NCBI GenBank assembly: GCA_016716265.1 | Contig: JADJWQ010000006.1 | Location: 3,437,501-3,501,500 of the forward strand | DNA length: 64,000 bases | Origin: Planctomycetota bacterium | Lineage (GTDB): Bacteria > Planctomycetota > UBA1135 > UBA2386 | Reading direction: 5' to 3' | Shown: positions 9,088 through 17,472 of the stretch, piece after piece | Numbering within the stretch: position 1 is the stretch's first letter | Layout: the number at the start of each line of letters is the position of its first letter | Translations under genes and position numbers: made by a program | Notes under the pieces: generated by a model | The model's database searches: none | Told to the model about the DNA's origin: nothing | The model's input: the letters and a program-made list of their open reading frames with translations, nothing else

Positions 9088-9483
9088 TCACGCGCCGGCC
9101 GGCTCGCCGGCGACGAACCGCGCGAAGTCGTGCGCCTCCTCCAGCGGATGCCACGCGCGCGGTGCGACCGTGCGGTGGTAGCGGTCGAACAGCGCCGCGA
9201 ACCCCCGCGGGTCGGCCGCGAGCCGGCGTCGCGCATCGGCCGACGCCGCGAGCAGGCGGTCGAACCGCAGGCTGACGACCAGGCGCTCGGTCAGCCGCAC
9301 GCCGGCCGGGGCAGCCGCGCGCAACGCGCTCCGCCACGCTCCGGGGAACTCCGGGTCGTCGGCGAGCGCCCGCACCGCGGCGACCGGGTCGAGGTCGCGC
9401 AGCGCGGCCGCGAGGCGGCGCTGCAGCCGCGCGAGCGCCGCGACGGTGGTCGCGCGCGGGTCGGTGTCGGGCGACGGACTCAC
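9088..9483 (-). CDS. Small partner protein of the DUF692 enzyme (HvfC/MbnC position)
   Basis: The product has 131 residues and starts at a GTG that overlaps the DUF692 stop codon (GTGA), so translation of the two is coupled. It is helical and Arg/Ala-rich, with 'LQRRLAAALRDLDP' near the N-terminus and 'FDRYHRTVAPRAWHPLEEAHDFARF' near the end. In DUF692 (MNIO) systems the gene at this position usually encodes a DUF2063/HvfC- or MbnC-type protein that brings the substrate to the enzyme. I do not see the signature residues of those families clearly, so the assignment rests on position and size. Confidence 0.55.
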   Translation of the reverse strand: MSPSPDTDPRATTVAALARLQRRLAAALRDLDPVAAVRALADDPEFPGAWRSALRAAAPAGVRLTERLVVSLRFDRLLAASADARRRLAADPRGFAALFDRYHRTVAPRAWHPLEEAHDFARFVAGEPAGA

Positions 9484-10424
9484 CGCGGGACCTGCCGCAG
9501 GATGCCGTGGATGCGACGGAGCTCGGCGCGCAGCGCGGGCACGTCGCTCGGACCGACGGTGCCCTCCATCCGCTCGAGGGTGACGGCGCGCAATGCCGGG
9601 CAACGCGGCACGACGCGCGTGAGGAGCTCCCAGACCGGCTCGGGAACCGCGCAATCGTGGCTGTCGAGGCGCAGCATCGCACCATCCTCGAGCCACGCCG
9701 GGTCGCTCCACGCGCCCCCGGACACGTGGATCTCCTCGACCTTGCCGAGATCGCAGCGATCGAGCCAGGCGTGCGGATCGAAGCCGAGGTTCAGTGCATT
9801 GGTGTGCAGATTGTGCAGATCGAGCAGCAGGAACAGCTCCGGGTGATCGATGCAATCGGCGAGGAACGCTGGCTCCTCCAGTGGGTCGCCGAGCGTGTAG
9901 TAGAATGCCGAGTTCTCGATGCCGACGCGCGGCGCGGCGATGCGCAGCTCGAGCAGGCGCTCGCGGACCAGCGCGGCGACGTGCGCGTCCTGCGGCAGCG
10001 GCAAGGGCAACGTGAGGTTCTCGCCACCGAGCCAGGAGGCACCGAGATGCTCGGTGTACCAGCGGAACGCGAAGGCCTGCCGGTCCGCGGCGAGCCGCCC
10101 CCGCCAGCGCGCGCGCCGCTGTTCGTCCATGGGCTCCGCGGTGCCCGGCGAGTAGCCGACGCCATGGCCGACGACCGGCTTGCCGGATCGCGCCGCCAGC
10201 GCCGCGGCGCGGTACCAGAAGTCATTGGGCTCGGCGAATCCTCCGACCACCGCGCGCCACAGCGTCTCCGGCGTGACCGCGAGATGCTGGACCAGTGAGA
10301 CGTCACCTGCATGGCCGTCGCAGGACTCCGCGCAGAGCGGCTCGAGGAGATCGAGCCAGCGTGTGTCGGCCATCAGCACGAGCCCGACGCTCGGCGCCTC
10401 GCGGGGTACTCGGGCGCCGTTCAC
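9480..10424 (-). CDS. DUF692 / MNIO-family enzyme (HvfB/MbnB-like)
   Basis: The 314-residue protein has the TIM-barrel signature of DUF692: 'VGHGVGYS', 'VGIENSAFYY', 'LLLDLHNLHTNA', 'EIHVSGGAW' and 'RLDSHDCAVP'. The His, Asp, Asn and Glu residues in these blocks match the multinuclear iron ligands of the family. Known members oxidise cysteine or other residues in peptide or protein substrates, for example MbnB in methanobactin synthesis. The start is a GTG overlapping the upstream TGA (GTGA at 10421-10424), and the stop in turn overlaps the next gene. No small precursor-peptide gene is obvious. The only protein in the operon that could be modified is the upstream Tat-exported one, which has cysteines near its C-terminus. 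Confidence 0.8.
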   Translation of the reverse strand: MNGARVPREAPSVGLVLMADTRWLDLLEPLCAESCDGHAGDVSLVQHLAVTPETLWRAVVGGFAEPNDFWYRAAALAARSGKPVVGHGVGYSPGTAEPMDEQRRARWRGRLAADRQAFAFRWYTEHLGASWLGGENLTLPLPLPQDAHVAALVRERLLELRIAAPRVGIENSAFYYTLGDPLEEPAFLADCIDHPELFLLLDLHNLHTNALNLGFDPHAWLDRCDLGKVEEIHVSGGAWSDPAWLEDGAMLRLDSHDCAVPEPVWELLTRVVPRCPALRAVTLERMEGTVGPSDVPALRAELRRIHGILRQVPR

Positions 10425-11452
10425 CGCACGCGGAACGCGAGGAAGAGGCTGTTGACGGGCGGGACGAAGCCCATGCCACACGCGATGCCGAGCGGCGCGC
10501 CGCGCCCGTCGACATAGTCACTGCCGCAGCCGGAGCTCTCGGCCCAGCGGGCACCGACCGGACCGGCGTCGATCCATAGCGCGCGCGACAGCGACGCGAG
10601 CCGGGCGATCCAGCGCGCGCGCTCGGCCGGGTCCGCCACCGCGCTCGCCGCCGCGTAGTAGAGCGGGGCGCAGCGGCGCAGGTCGTCGTCCGTGCCCTGG
10701 TCCGGACGCTCGAACACGATGGCCGCCGGCCCGAGCCGCTGGCGGTGGACCGCGAGCCGTCGCGCGACGCGGCCCGCGTCGCCGTAGAGGGCCCGGCGGA
10801 GAGCGCTGCCGAACAGCCGGGCCGCGGCGCGCGCCTTGTCCTCGGCGCGCGGATCCGGCTGCCGCGGCTCGCGGTCGGAGGCGAGGTCGATCGTCGGCAG
10901 CTCGTCGATCGCGACGTGCAGCTCGCCGTCGGGCTCGACCGCGAGCAGCGCCGCATCCGGCAGTCCGTCCACGTCGAGCAGCTGGGCGAGCTCCGCGCGG
11001 TCGGCACAGACGAGCTCGGTGGTCGCCAGCACCGCCAGCGTCGCGTCGTCCGCGTAGCGCAGTGCGCGGCCGAGCCGGAGGCCGCGCTCGCTGTAGGGCG
11101 GCCAGGCGGGCCAGTCGGACGGCTCGACCCCCGCAGGCTGCGGCGGAATCCCGGCCCCTTCCGGCCCGCCGCGCTCGAACGGGATCACGGCGACGAGCAA
11201 CGGCTTGCCGAACCCGCGCGCGCGCCGGACGGCGGCGAGGAGGTCGTCGGCCACCTGGACGCCGCCAGCGCGCCGCAGCGGATCCTGCGGATCCTGCGTC
11301 GACGCACCCGGCGCGGCGCGCGCCGGCAGGCCGACGGCCGGCACCGCGAGCCCGACGCCGAGCCAGCGCAGGAACTCGCGCCGCGCCAACGTGCGCCGCG
11401 GCTCGGATCGGGACAGCGTGACGGGCGACTCGGCAGGCTCGTGGGAAGTCAT
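10421..11452 (-). CDS. Tat-exported protein of unknown function heading the DUF692 operon
   Basis: The product has 343 residues. A twin-arginine signal at residues 24-25 (RREFLRWLGVG) precedes a hydrophobic stretch and 'GLPARAAPGA'. After it, 'RARGFGKPLLVAVIPFE' recalls a degenerate thioredoxin-like strand, but no CxxC is present, so I do not assign the fold firmly. The C-terminal 40 residues hold 'ESSGCGSDYVDG' and 'GIACGMGF', two cysteines in Gly-rich contexts close to the end. The gene is first in a tightly overlapping operon with DUF692 and its partner. That makes it a candidate substrate or metal carrier, by inference. Upstream lies a long palindrome (11470-11632). Confidence 0.6.
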   Translation of the reverse strand: MTSHEPAESPVTLSRSEPRRTLARREFLRWLGVGLAVPAVGLPARAAPGASTQDPQDPLRRAGGVQVADDLLAAVRRARGFGKPLLVAVIPFERGGPEGAGIPPQPAGVEPSDWPAWPPYSERGLRLGRALRYADDATLAVLATTELVCADRAELAQLLDVDGLPDAALLAVEPDGELHVAIDELPTIDLASDREPRQPDPRAEDKARAAARLFGSALRRALYGDAGRVARRLAVHRQRLGPAAIVFERPDQGTDDDLRRCAPLYYAAASAVADPAERARWIARLASLSRALWIDAGPVGARWAESSGCGSDYVDGRGAPLGIACGMGFVPPVNSLFLAFRVR

Positions 11453-11469
11453 GTTCGGCAGTCTCCGTG

Positions 11470-11632
11470 TGGTGTGATCCAGAGGTTCGGGGCATTCATC
11501 GGCGAGTCATGCGGGTCGTGCGCAAGGCGCTGCGACGCAGGGATATCCGACGAGATATCTCGAGGAGCAGCAACGCCGCGAACGGCCCGAAGGGCCGGCG
11601 AGGAACGCCCCGAACTTCTGAATCGGACCACC
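11470..11632. repeat. Long imperfect palindrome (about 75-bp arms)
   Basis: The left arm runs from about 11470 to 11546 and the right arm from about 11554 to 11632. Read as its complement, the right arm matches the left through GTTCGGGGC-TTC-TCG and on through GGCG-TGC to GATATC at the centre, roughly 75% identical by eye. It fills most of the 260-base gap (11453-11712) between the TPR gene's stop and the Tat-protein gene's start. It could fold into one long hairpin in RNA or be a MITE/REP-type element. I saw no second copy in the window and no transposase. Confidence 0.65.
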
Positions 11633-11712
11633 AGGTCGCTCGGGTCGGGGCGCGAACGCCGGCCGCGGCGCGGCGGTTCCCGGATTCCCCTCTTCGGCCG
11701 CCGCCGGGCCGC

Positions 11713-13425
11713 TCATGCAACTCCGAGCGTCGCCCGGATCGCCGCGGCGAGCCGCGCCTCGCGCTCGCCGCCGAGCTCCTCGGCGCGACGCAGCGCAGCG
11801 CGGGCATCGACAACGTGGCCGAGCCGCTGCGCGACCTGCGCGAGGTGCAGCCACGCCGACGCCTCGCCGGGCGCCAGCTCGACCGCGCGCCGCAGGTGCA
11901 CGTAGCCCTCCTGCAGGCGGCGGCGCGAGGCGAGCAGCACGCCCAGCCGGTTGTGCGCATCGGCGAGCCCCGGCTCCAGCCGCAGTGCCTCGCGCAGCGC
12001 GCGGATCGCACGGCGCGCCCGCCCGCGCCGCAGCGCGGCGACGCCGAGGATCAGCCAGCCCTCGGCCACGTCGGCGTGGCCGCGCACGAGCCGCCGCGCG
12101 CTGCGCTCCGCTCCGCGCAGGTCGCCGGCGGCCAGCAGCGCCTCGGTGCGGGTCAGCTCCGGCAGGAACCCCGCCCGTCGCCCCAGCCGGAGCAGCCGGC
12201 GCGCCTCGTCGCGGGCCTCCACCGACGGGCCGAGCGCGAGGCAGTGCGCGAGCGACGCGCAGGCATCGTCGGCGCGCAGCAGGCCGAGCAGCGCGCGACC
12301 GCGCTCGAGCCACAGCCCAACCTGCGACGGGTGCCGTTCGAGGGCGCGCTCGACCAGTGTGAGCGCCGCCTCGAAACGACCGCGATCGATCTGCCAGGAC
12401 GCGACGATGCGGGCGACGCTCGGCGGTGCACCCGCGCCGGTCTCGGCGACGAGCTCGGGCATCAGCGCGTCGCGCCGCGCCAGCTCGCCGGCGGCCTCCT
12501 CGCAGGCGGCGAGCTGCGCGCGCACGCGGAGGTCGCGGCAGCCCGCGGCCACGGCGGCGCGCAGCACCCGCAGCGCCTCGGCGCCACGGCCCAGCCGGAA
12601 CCACGCGGCGCTGAGCTCGACCACCGCATCGGCATCGACCGGGTCGACCTCGACGAGGCGCGCGAGCAGCTCCGCGGCGCGCCGATCGTCGCCGCTGGCG
12701 AGCAGCAGCCGGCCGCCCGCGCGGACGGCAGCCGCGTCGCCGCTGGCACGCAGCGCGAGCAGCGCGTCGGCGGTCCGCGGCCCGGCGAGGCCCTGCCGCA
12801 GCACGGTCCGCGCCGCATCGATCAGCAGCGCGGCGGTGTGTCGGGCCGCCGCCGGCGCGAGCTCGAGGGCCGCGCGCGCGTGCTCGACCGCGGCCTCGGG
12901 GTCCGCGACGAGGAGCCGCGCGTCGAGCGCGAGCTGCGCGTCGAGCCCGAGCAGGTAGTGGGCGAGCGCCGGGCCGTGCAACGGCGGCAGGTCGGGTTCG
13001 AGCGCCGGCAACCCCAGCACCTCGGCGAGCGCGGCGACCGCGTCGCGCACGAGCTCGAGCGGCCGCTCCGGCTCGAAGTCGAGCTCGCGCTCGCCGACCA
13101 GCTCCCGGGCAGCCGGATCGATCCAGCGCAGCAGCAGGCCGGACGGCATCATCAGCGCGTCGACGAGCAGCGTGGCGCCGGCCAGCGCGCGACCGTGCAG
13201 CTGGCACAGCACGTCGACCGGCAGCGCCTCGCCGGGATCCAGGAAGCTGCGCCGGCCATCGACGTGCGCCAGGTAGGGCAGGAAGCGCACGCCGCGATCG
13301 CCCCGACCATTGAGGCCCTGCACGACGAGCCGCGCGAGCTGCCGGCCGAGCACGGGGGCGGGCACGGAGCCGCCCCGCTCGAGGAGCTCGGGAGCCGTCG
13401 CGAAGCCGAGTACGATCGCAGTCAC
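11713..13425 (-). CDS. TPR-repeat protein
   Basis: The product has 570 residues. The start is a GTG overlapping the stop of the upstream gene (GTGA), giving 'VTAIVLGFATAPELL'. No signal peptide is evident, so it is probably cytoplasmic. Residues 1-200 are not repetitive and include 'HYLLGLDAQLALDARLLV'. From about 200 to the end there are TPR-like helix pairs with the usual G/A-rich positions ('RHPSQVGLWLERGRALLGLL', 'GWLILGVAALRRGRARRAI', 'DAHNRLGVLLASRRRLQEG'). TPRs act as protein-binding scaffolds. Coupling to the preceding secreted enzyme-like gene is clear, but a shared function is not. Confidence 0.8.
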   Translation of the reverse strand: MTAIVLGFATAPELLERGGSVPAPVLGRQLARLVVQGLNGRGDRGVRFLPYLAHVDGRRSFLDPGEALPVDVLCQLHGRALAGATLLVDALMMPSGLLLRWIDPAARELVGERELDFEPERPLELVRDAVAALAEVLGLPALEPDLPPLHGPALAHYLLGLDAQLALDARLLVADPEAAVEHARAALELAPAAARHTAALLIDAARTVLRQGLAGPRTADALLALRASGDAAAVRAGGRLLLASGDDRRAAELLARLVEVDPVDADAVVELSAAWFRLGRGAEALRVLRAAVAAGCRDLRVRAQLAACEEAAGELARRDALMPELVAETGAGAPPSVARIVASWQIDRGRFEAALTLVERALERHPSQVGLWLERGRALLGLLRADDACASLAHCLALGPSVEARDEARRLLRLGRRAGFLPELTRTEALLAAGDLRGAERSARRLVRGHADVAEGWLILGVAALRRGRARRAIRALREALRLEPGLADAHNRLGVLLASRRRLQEGYVHLRRAVELAPGEASAWLHLAQVAQRLGHVVDARAALRRAEELGGEREARLAAAIRATLGVA

Positions 13426-15452
13426 CGTAGGGCCGGGTTCCGATCCAGGAACACCTGGAACCAGACGTTGCCGCGCACCGCAGCGGGCGCGGTCTCCAGG
13501 TTGCTCCTGACCAGGAAATCGGCAGCGCGGTCCACGGCACTTCGATCTGTCGTGGAAGTCGCCAAGGCGCCGGCGAGTGCGAGCGTGGTGATCGAGAACC
13601 ACGCGGTGCCCTCGGTCGGTCGGTGGCCGATCGGGCGGGCGAACCGGGAGGGATCGCGCACCGCGAAGAACGACTTCGGCCCGACGCCGTCCTCGAAGCC
13701 CGCGGTCGCGATCGCCACGCCGATGCGGACGACGAGTTCGCGCAGCGAGTCGTCGCCGCGCTCTCGCCACAGCGCGTGGACGCCCTCGGCGAGCGCCGCC
13801 ATCTGCCACGGCGCCTCGAACGCGACGTCCGCACCGAGCGCGCGCACGTCGGGCGGCTGCGCGAGGGCCCAGCCCTCGCCGCGCAACACGCCGAGACGCG
13901 GCACGATCCGCGCGGCGAAGCGGTCGGCGACCGGAGCCAGCAGCGTCTCGTCACCGCACGCGATCGCACCGAGCACCGCCGCCTTCAGGCACCGACCTTC
14001 GCCGCGCGAGGTCTCGAACGGCAGTGCCGCGAGCAGACCGGGCAGCGCGGAGGTCATGCGGCGGATCTCGTCGCGCGCCGACGGGTCGCCGCTGAGCCAA
14101 TACCAATCGAACAGCAGGTCGACCGAGAAGTGCTCGTAGTCGAGCGACGTGAAGCCGTGCGGCTCGCGGAGCGCACGGGGCGACAATCCCTGCCGATAGG
14201 CCGCCAGCTCGGCCGGCAGCCGCGGGGGTTCCGCGGGCGTCGGCCGCAGGGTGTGCTGGAGCGTCGCGGCCTCCGCCAGGCTCCACAGATCCGCGGAGCG
14301 CCAGCGCAGCAGATTGTGCAATGCGCACGGACCATTGCGCGGGGTGCCCTGCGCAGCGGCGTCGCGCGGGTCGCCGAAATCGCCGAACGGGCCGGTCGCG
14401 AGCGGAGTGGCTCGCACGCAGGCGGCGATCAGCGCACCGGAATCCGGCTCGTCCACGGTCCATGGCGCGGGCCCGCCGTGCGCGCCGAACGCACCGGTCG
14501 AGCGCACCCAATCGAGCTCCGGCAGCGCGAGCAGCGGCCGTTCGACGGCGGCGCGCAGCGCGGCCTGCCGCGTCGCGGCATCGCCGGGGTCGACACCATC
14601 CGGCGGGCCGACCACGGCGATGTCGAAGCGGAAGGTCTTCGCGCTGCGGTCACCGAGGTAGAGCGCGTGCGACGGGCCGAGCAGCACCTGGCGGAAGCCC
14701 GCTCCGGCAGGATCGGGCTCGGGCGGTCGCAGCCCGAGTGCGTCGCGCTCGCGCGGCAGCAGCCTGACCGCCGCGTCATCGCAGGTCAGCGCGAGCGACG
14801 TGAAGCGCACGGGCCCGAACACCGGCTCGCCGGCTGCGGGGTCGTCGTGCAGCGCCAGCGTGAGCTCGGCGCGCGCCGGCGACCCGCCGACCGCCGCCAG
14901 CTCGACGAGGAACGCACGCACGCCGAGGAGCGCCGTCGGCACGCCGCCGTCGTCACGGCGCTCGAGCGACTGCCGCTGGCGTCGCACGCGCACGCGCGGT
15001 GACGTCAGCTCGGGGACCGGCTGCCAGTCCTCCACGCCCAGCCTCGCGGCGAACGTGCGACCGAACGGGTCGACCAGCTCGACGCGGAACGCGGGTGTGC
15101 GCGCGAAGCTCGCAGCCCCCGCTGCACGATCGGCGGCAGGCTCCACCCGCAACAGCGTCTCGCCGGGCGACAGCGTGACGCTCGGGTGGACCTGCGCGAC
15201 GCGAACGCTGCCATCCGACCAGCGCATCAGTGTCACCGCCGGCGCGACGTCGTCGCCGATCCGCGCGGCGCGGAGCTCCCGCAGGGCCCCGCGCGGCCAC
15301 GGCACCGACACGCGCAACAGCTCGGTCCGCGGCTGCCCGTCCGGATTGCGCACGACGACCGCCGGCCTGGGCTCCCAGGACTCCACTGGCCCCGGCTCCT
15401 GCGGCGCCGGGCAGGTCAGGGCCAGCAGCAGGGCGGTCAGCATCACCGGCAT
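13422..15452 (-). CDS. Secreted protein resembling exo-rhamnogalacturonan lyase (PcRGLX/YetA-like)
   Basis: The protein has 676 residues with the start set at 'MPVMLTALLLALTCPAP', a short signal peptide; the ATG at 15443 is an equally possible start and neither has a clear ribosome site. The N-terminal part ('RNPDGQPRTELLRVSVPWP', 'GDDVAPAVTLMRWSDGSVR') reads as the beta domain that opens PcRGLX/YetA-family lyases. A central region ('FTSLDYEHFSVDLLFDWYWL') resembles their alpha/alpha toroid. The match is by recall and the catalytic residues were not verified. If correct, it acts on polysaccharide outside the cytoplasm. It is coupled to the TPR gene downstream. Confidence 0.5.
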   Translation of the reverse strand: MPVMLTALLLALTCPAPQEPGPVESWEPRPAVVVRNPDGQPRTELLRVSVPWPRGALRELRAARIGDDVAPAVTLMRWSDGSVRVAQVHPSVTLSPGETLLRVEPAADRAAGAASFARTPAFRVELVDPFGRTFAARLGVEDWQPVPELTSPRVRVRRQRQSLERRDDGGVPTALLGVRAFLVELAAVGGSPARAELTLALHDDPAAGEPVFGPVRFTSLALTCDDAAVRLLPRERDALGLRPPEPDPAGAGFRQVLLGPSHALYLGDRSAKTFRFDIAVVGPPDGVDPGDAATRQAALRAAVERPLLALPELDWVRSTGAFGAHGGPAPWTVDEPDSGALIAACVRATPLATGPFGDFGDPRDAAAQGTPRNGPCALHNLLRWRSADLWSLAEAATLQHTLRPTPAEPPRLPAELAAYRQGLSPRALREPHGFTSLDYEHFSVDLLFDWYWLSGDPSARDEIRRMTSALPGLLAALPFETSRGEGRCLKAAVLGAIACGDETLLAPVADRFAARIVPRLGVLRGEGWALAQPPDVRALGADVAFEAPWQMAALAEGVHALWRERGDDSLRELVVRIGVAIATAGFEDGVGPKSFFAVRDPSRFARPIGHRPTEGTAWFSITTLALAGALATSTTDRSAVDRAADFLVRSNLETAPAAVRGNVWFQVFLDRNPALR

Positions 15453-15504
15453 TGACGACGCGAGCCGCGGCGAACGCAAGCGCCCGTCGCGCCGAGTGGT
15501 GCGG

Positions 15505-15933
15505 TCAGTGCGGTGCGGCGGCCGGCGGGTCTGGCAGCTCCCGCATCGGCTCGCGCGGTCGCCAGGGCGGCGGGACGTCGTAGGTGCGTGGCGCCCCGGC
15601 CGCGGCCCGATGGACGACGTGCACGGCGTAGAGACCTCCCTCCGCGCCGAGCTGCCGCCACACGAGGTTGCCGGCATCGCGCAGCAGCTCGCCGTTCGGC
15701 AGGCCGGGCCGCAGGGTCAGCTCCAGGCGGGCGATCCGGCCGTCCTGCTGGAATCTCACGCGATCCGCCAGCCGCTGCCCACACAGCTCGGTGACGTCGC
15801 GGATCAGTGCGGCGTTCGGCTGTCTCTCCGCGCGCAGTCCGACCGCCTGGCGCATCGCGAAGGCCAGCGCGGTGCAGCCCAACACGCCGATCACCAGGAT
15901 GACGACGTTCGTCCGTCCCACACCGGGGATCAT
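15505..15933 (-). CDS. Small single-span membrane protein, function unknown
   Basis: The product has 142 residues, beginning 'MIPGVGRTNVVILVIGVLG'. One transmembrane helix (about 9-28) anchors it, and a soluble domain of about 110 residues follows, with 'LCGQRLADRVRFQQDGRIAR' and a Pro-rich C-terminus. I recognise no family. The frame remains open upstream to 16140, but the extra residues look like non-coding translation, so I use the ATG at 15933. It precedes the secreted lyase-like gene on the same strand by about 50 bases. Confidence 0.6.
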   Translation of the reverse strand: MIPGVGRTNVVILVIGVLGCTALAFAMRQAVGLRAERQPNAALIRDVTELCGQRLADRVRFQQDGRIARLELTLRPGLPNGELLRDAGNLVWRQLGAEGGLYAVHVVHRAAAGAPRTYDVPPPWRPREPMRELPDPPAAAPH

Positions 15934-16148
15934 CGGCCAGCGCGATCCCGGGGCTTCTCCCGACCGGTTCGATTTTGGGTCGCCGAGTGGTTGACCGGCC
16001 TCTGCGCCGCGGTAACACGGATCGCACCTCCCTCGCGCGGCCGGCTCCCGTGGGACGCCGCGAGCCGCGACCCGGGTTCGTTCCCCCCCCCTTCCGTGCC
16101 GACGCCACTCGGTACCGATTCCAACCGGTTCCGGTTCCACTGACAGCC

Positions 16149-16547
16149 ATGGGTAAGGTCATCCGTTGTCCGGAGTGCGGCAAGCGTTATCGCACAGTCG
16201 AGCAGATCGAGGAGCTGCAGGACAACGAGGGCATCTGCCTGCAGTGCGACGAGGAGATCGAGGTCGAGGACTGGGATCGGATCCTCGCCAGCTACGAGGA
16301 CGACGACCTCGACGACGTGGACGTCGATGACGAAGACGACGACTACGAGGAGGAGGACGAGGAGTCCGAGCGCTGGACCGAAGAGGAAGAAGAGGAGGAG
16401 CCCGCGGCCGCCGGCGCCGGCTTCGACGACTACGACATCGACTCGGAAGCGGGCGAGGACGAGGGTGAGGAAGAGGGTGAGTCCGAAGGCGACGAGGACG
16501 AGGACGAAGACGAGGACGAGGACGAGGAAGAAGACGACGACGATTGA
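16149..16547 (+). CDS. Zinc-ribbon protein with a long acidic tail
   Basis: The product has 132 residues. The first 35 form a four-cysteine zinc ribbon: Cys7 and Cys10 ('CPECGKRY'), then Cys30 and Cys33 ('CLQCDEE'). Nearly everything after residue 50 is Asp and Glu, with a few aromatic residues, ending in a run of acidic residues. Short zinc ribbons with acidic tails are common and uncharacterised in Planctomycetota; acidic tails often mimic nucleic acid or bind basic partners. The 215-base divergent gap upstream contains a run of nine C at 16083-16091 and short GGTTCC repeats just before the start, but no promoter I can defend. Confidence 0.75.
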   Translation: MGKVIRCPECGKRYRTVEQIEELQDNEGICLQCDEEIEVEDWDRILASYEDDDLDDVDVDDEDDDYEEEDEESERWTEEEEEEEPAAAGAGFDDYDIDSEAGEDEGEEEGESEGDEDEDEDEDEDEEEDDDD

Positions 16548-16673
16548 GCGCGCACGGGCCGCCGCGGCGGCGGCCCCGCAGCCCGGCCCGGCGCATCCTG
16601 CCGGCGCGACCGCGCGCGGCGCCGGGCCCCGCGCGGTGCCGACGCAGTGCCCCCGCGCGTCCCCCGCCCGCCG

Positions 16674-16719
16674 TGCCACGTTGGCAGCGGGCTCGTCGGC
16701 GGCTCCTGCCACGCTGGCA
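16674..16719. promoter_or_regulatory. Two identical-format dyads TGCCA-N3-TGGCA, 33 bp apart
   Basis: TGCCACGTTGGCA occurs at 16674-16686 and TGCCACGCTGGCA at 16707-16719, each a 5-bp inverted repeat with a 3-base spacer, both followed by GCGG. Their spacing is about three helical turns. They lie 125-170 bases ahead of the receiver gene at 16844, in a 296-base gap that otherwise shows only GC-rich sequence. A dimeric regulator could bind both. This is inference from symmetry alone. Confidence 0.4.
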
Positions 16720-16843
16720 GCGGACGCCGCCCGACCGCTCGCGACGGTGACCGAACCCTCGTCCCGGTCCTGACCTGCATCGCTCCGGGGACAGCGGCAC
16801 GAGCCTTGCTTGCGCGCGGCCGCCACATCCCTGGATCGAGACG

Positions 16844-17368
16844 ATGTCGAGGCCTCTGAACGTCCTGCTGGTCGAGGACGACGACCCCCTGCGCGACGTG
16901 CTGCTGGAGCTGCTCCGGCAACACGGCTTCAGCGTGCACGCCACCGCCCGGGGCGATGACGCGCTGGAGCTCGCGCGGCGCGTGGAGATCGACTTCTCGA
17001 TCCTCGACTTCCACCTGCCCGGCCTGACCGGCCTCGAGGTCTACCGGCGGATCGCCAGCGAGGTCCGGCCGCTGCCATCGATCCTGATCTCGGGCGATGC
17101 GACGCGCGAGGACGCGCTGCGAGCACTCGACGCGGGGGTCGTCGAGTTCCTGCGCAAGCCGCTCGACCTGGCGGTGTTGCGCCGCTGCCTCGACTCGCTG
17201 CTCCGGCGCCATTTCGCCGCGGCCCTCGACCGTCCGGCGGACCGCCTGCCCGGCGCGGCTCCGCACCCCACCTCCGAACTGCCAGTCCGGCTCGAGGACC
17301 TGTATCGCGCCCGGATCCTGGGGCGCCGCGCCATCCGCCGGCGCCGCGACACCGGCGACGGCGCCTGA
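16844..17368 (+). CDS. Single-receiver response regulator
   Basis: The product has 174 residues. The receiver domain (about 5-120) carries EDDD at 11-14, phosphoacceptor Asp55 in 'ILDFHLPG', and Lys105 in 'FLRKPL'. The remaining 50 residues are basic and Pro-rich, with no recognisable output domain, so signalling probably goes through protein contacts. No kinase is adjacent. groES follows 104 bases downstream on the same strand, separated by a strong hairpin. Confidence 0.85.
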   Translation: MSRPLNVLLVEDDDPLRDVLLELLRQHGFSVHATARGDDALELARRVEIDFSILDFHLPGLTGLEVYRRIASEVRPLPSILISGDATREDALRALDAGVVEFLRKPLDLAVLRRCLDSLLRRHFAAALDRPADRLPGAAPHPTSELPVRLEDLYRARILGRRAIRRRRDTGDGA

Positions 17369-17376
17369 ACGACTCT

Positions 17377-17404
17377 GCCGGCTCCCGCGAGCGCGGGTGC
17401 CGGC
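17377..17404 (+). terminator. Strong GC hairpin after the receiver gene
   Basis: GCCGGC-T-CCCGC, a GAGC loop, then GCGGG-T-GCCGGC form an 11-bp stem with one T.T mismatch, starting eight bases after the regulator stop. There is no T tract, so it is not a classical intrinsic terminator. It may still separate the regulator transcript from groES or stabilise a 3' end. Confidence 0.5.
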
Positions 17405-17472
17405 CCCCTGGCAACCCCTTGTTCCCCCGTCCGACCCGCACCATGCCGCGGGTCCCTCCCAGCGAGAGACAC

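Noticed and set aside
11507..13969. An alternative 820-residue frame over the TPR gene
   Set aside because: It is Arg-rich, without repeats or motifs, and shifts against the clear TPR frame. It is a shadow of high-GC coding sequence.
17369..17472. A CIRCE/HrcA operator before groES
   Set aside because: No TTAGCACTC-N9-GAGTGCTAA-like sequence was found; the only symmetric feature is the GC hairpin at 17377-17404.
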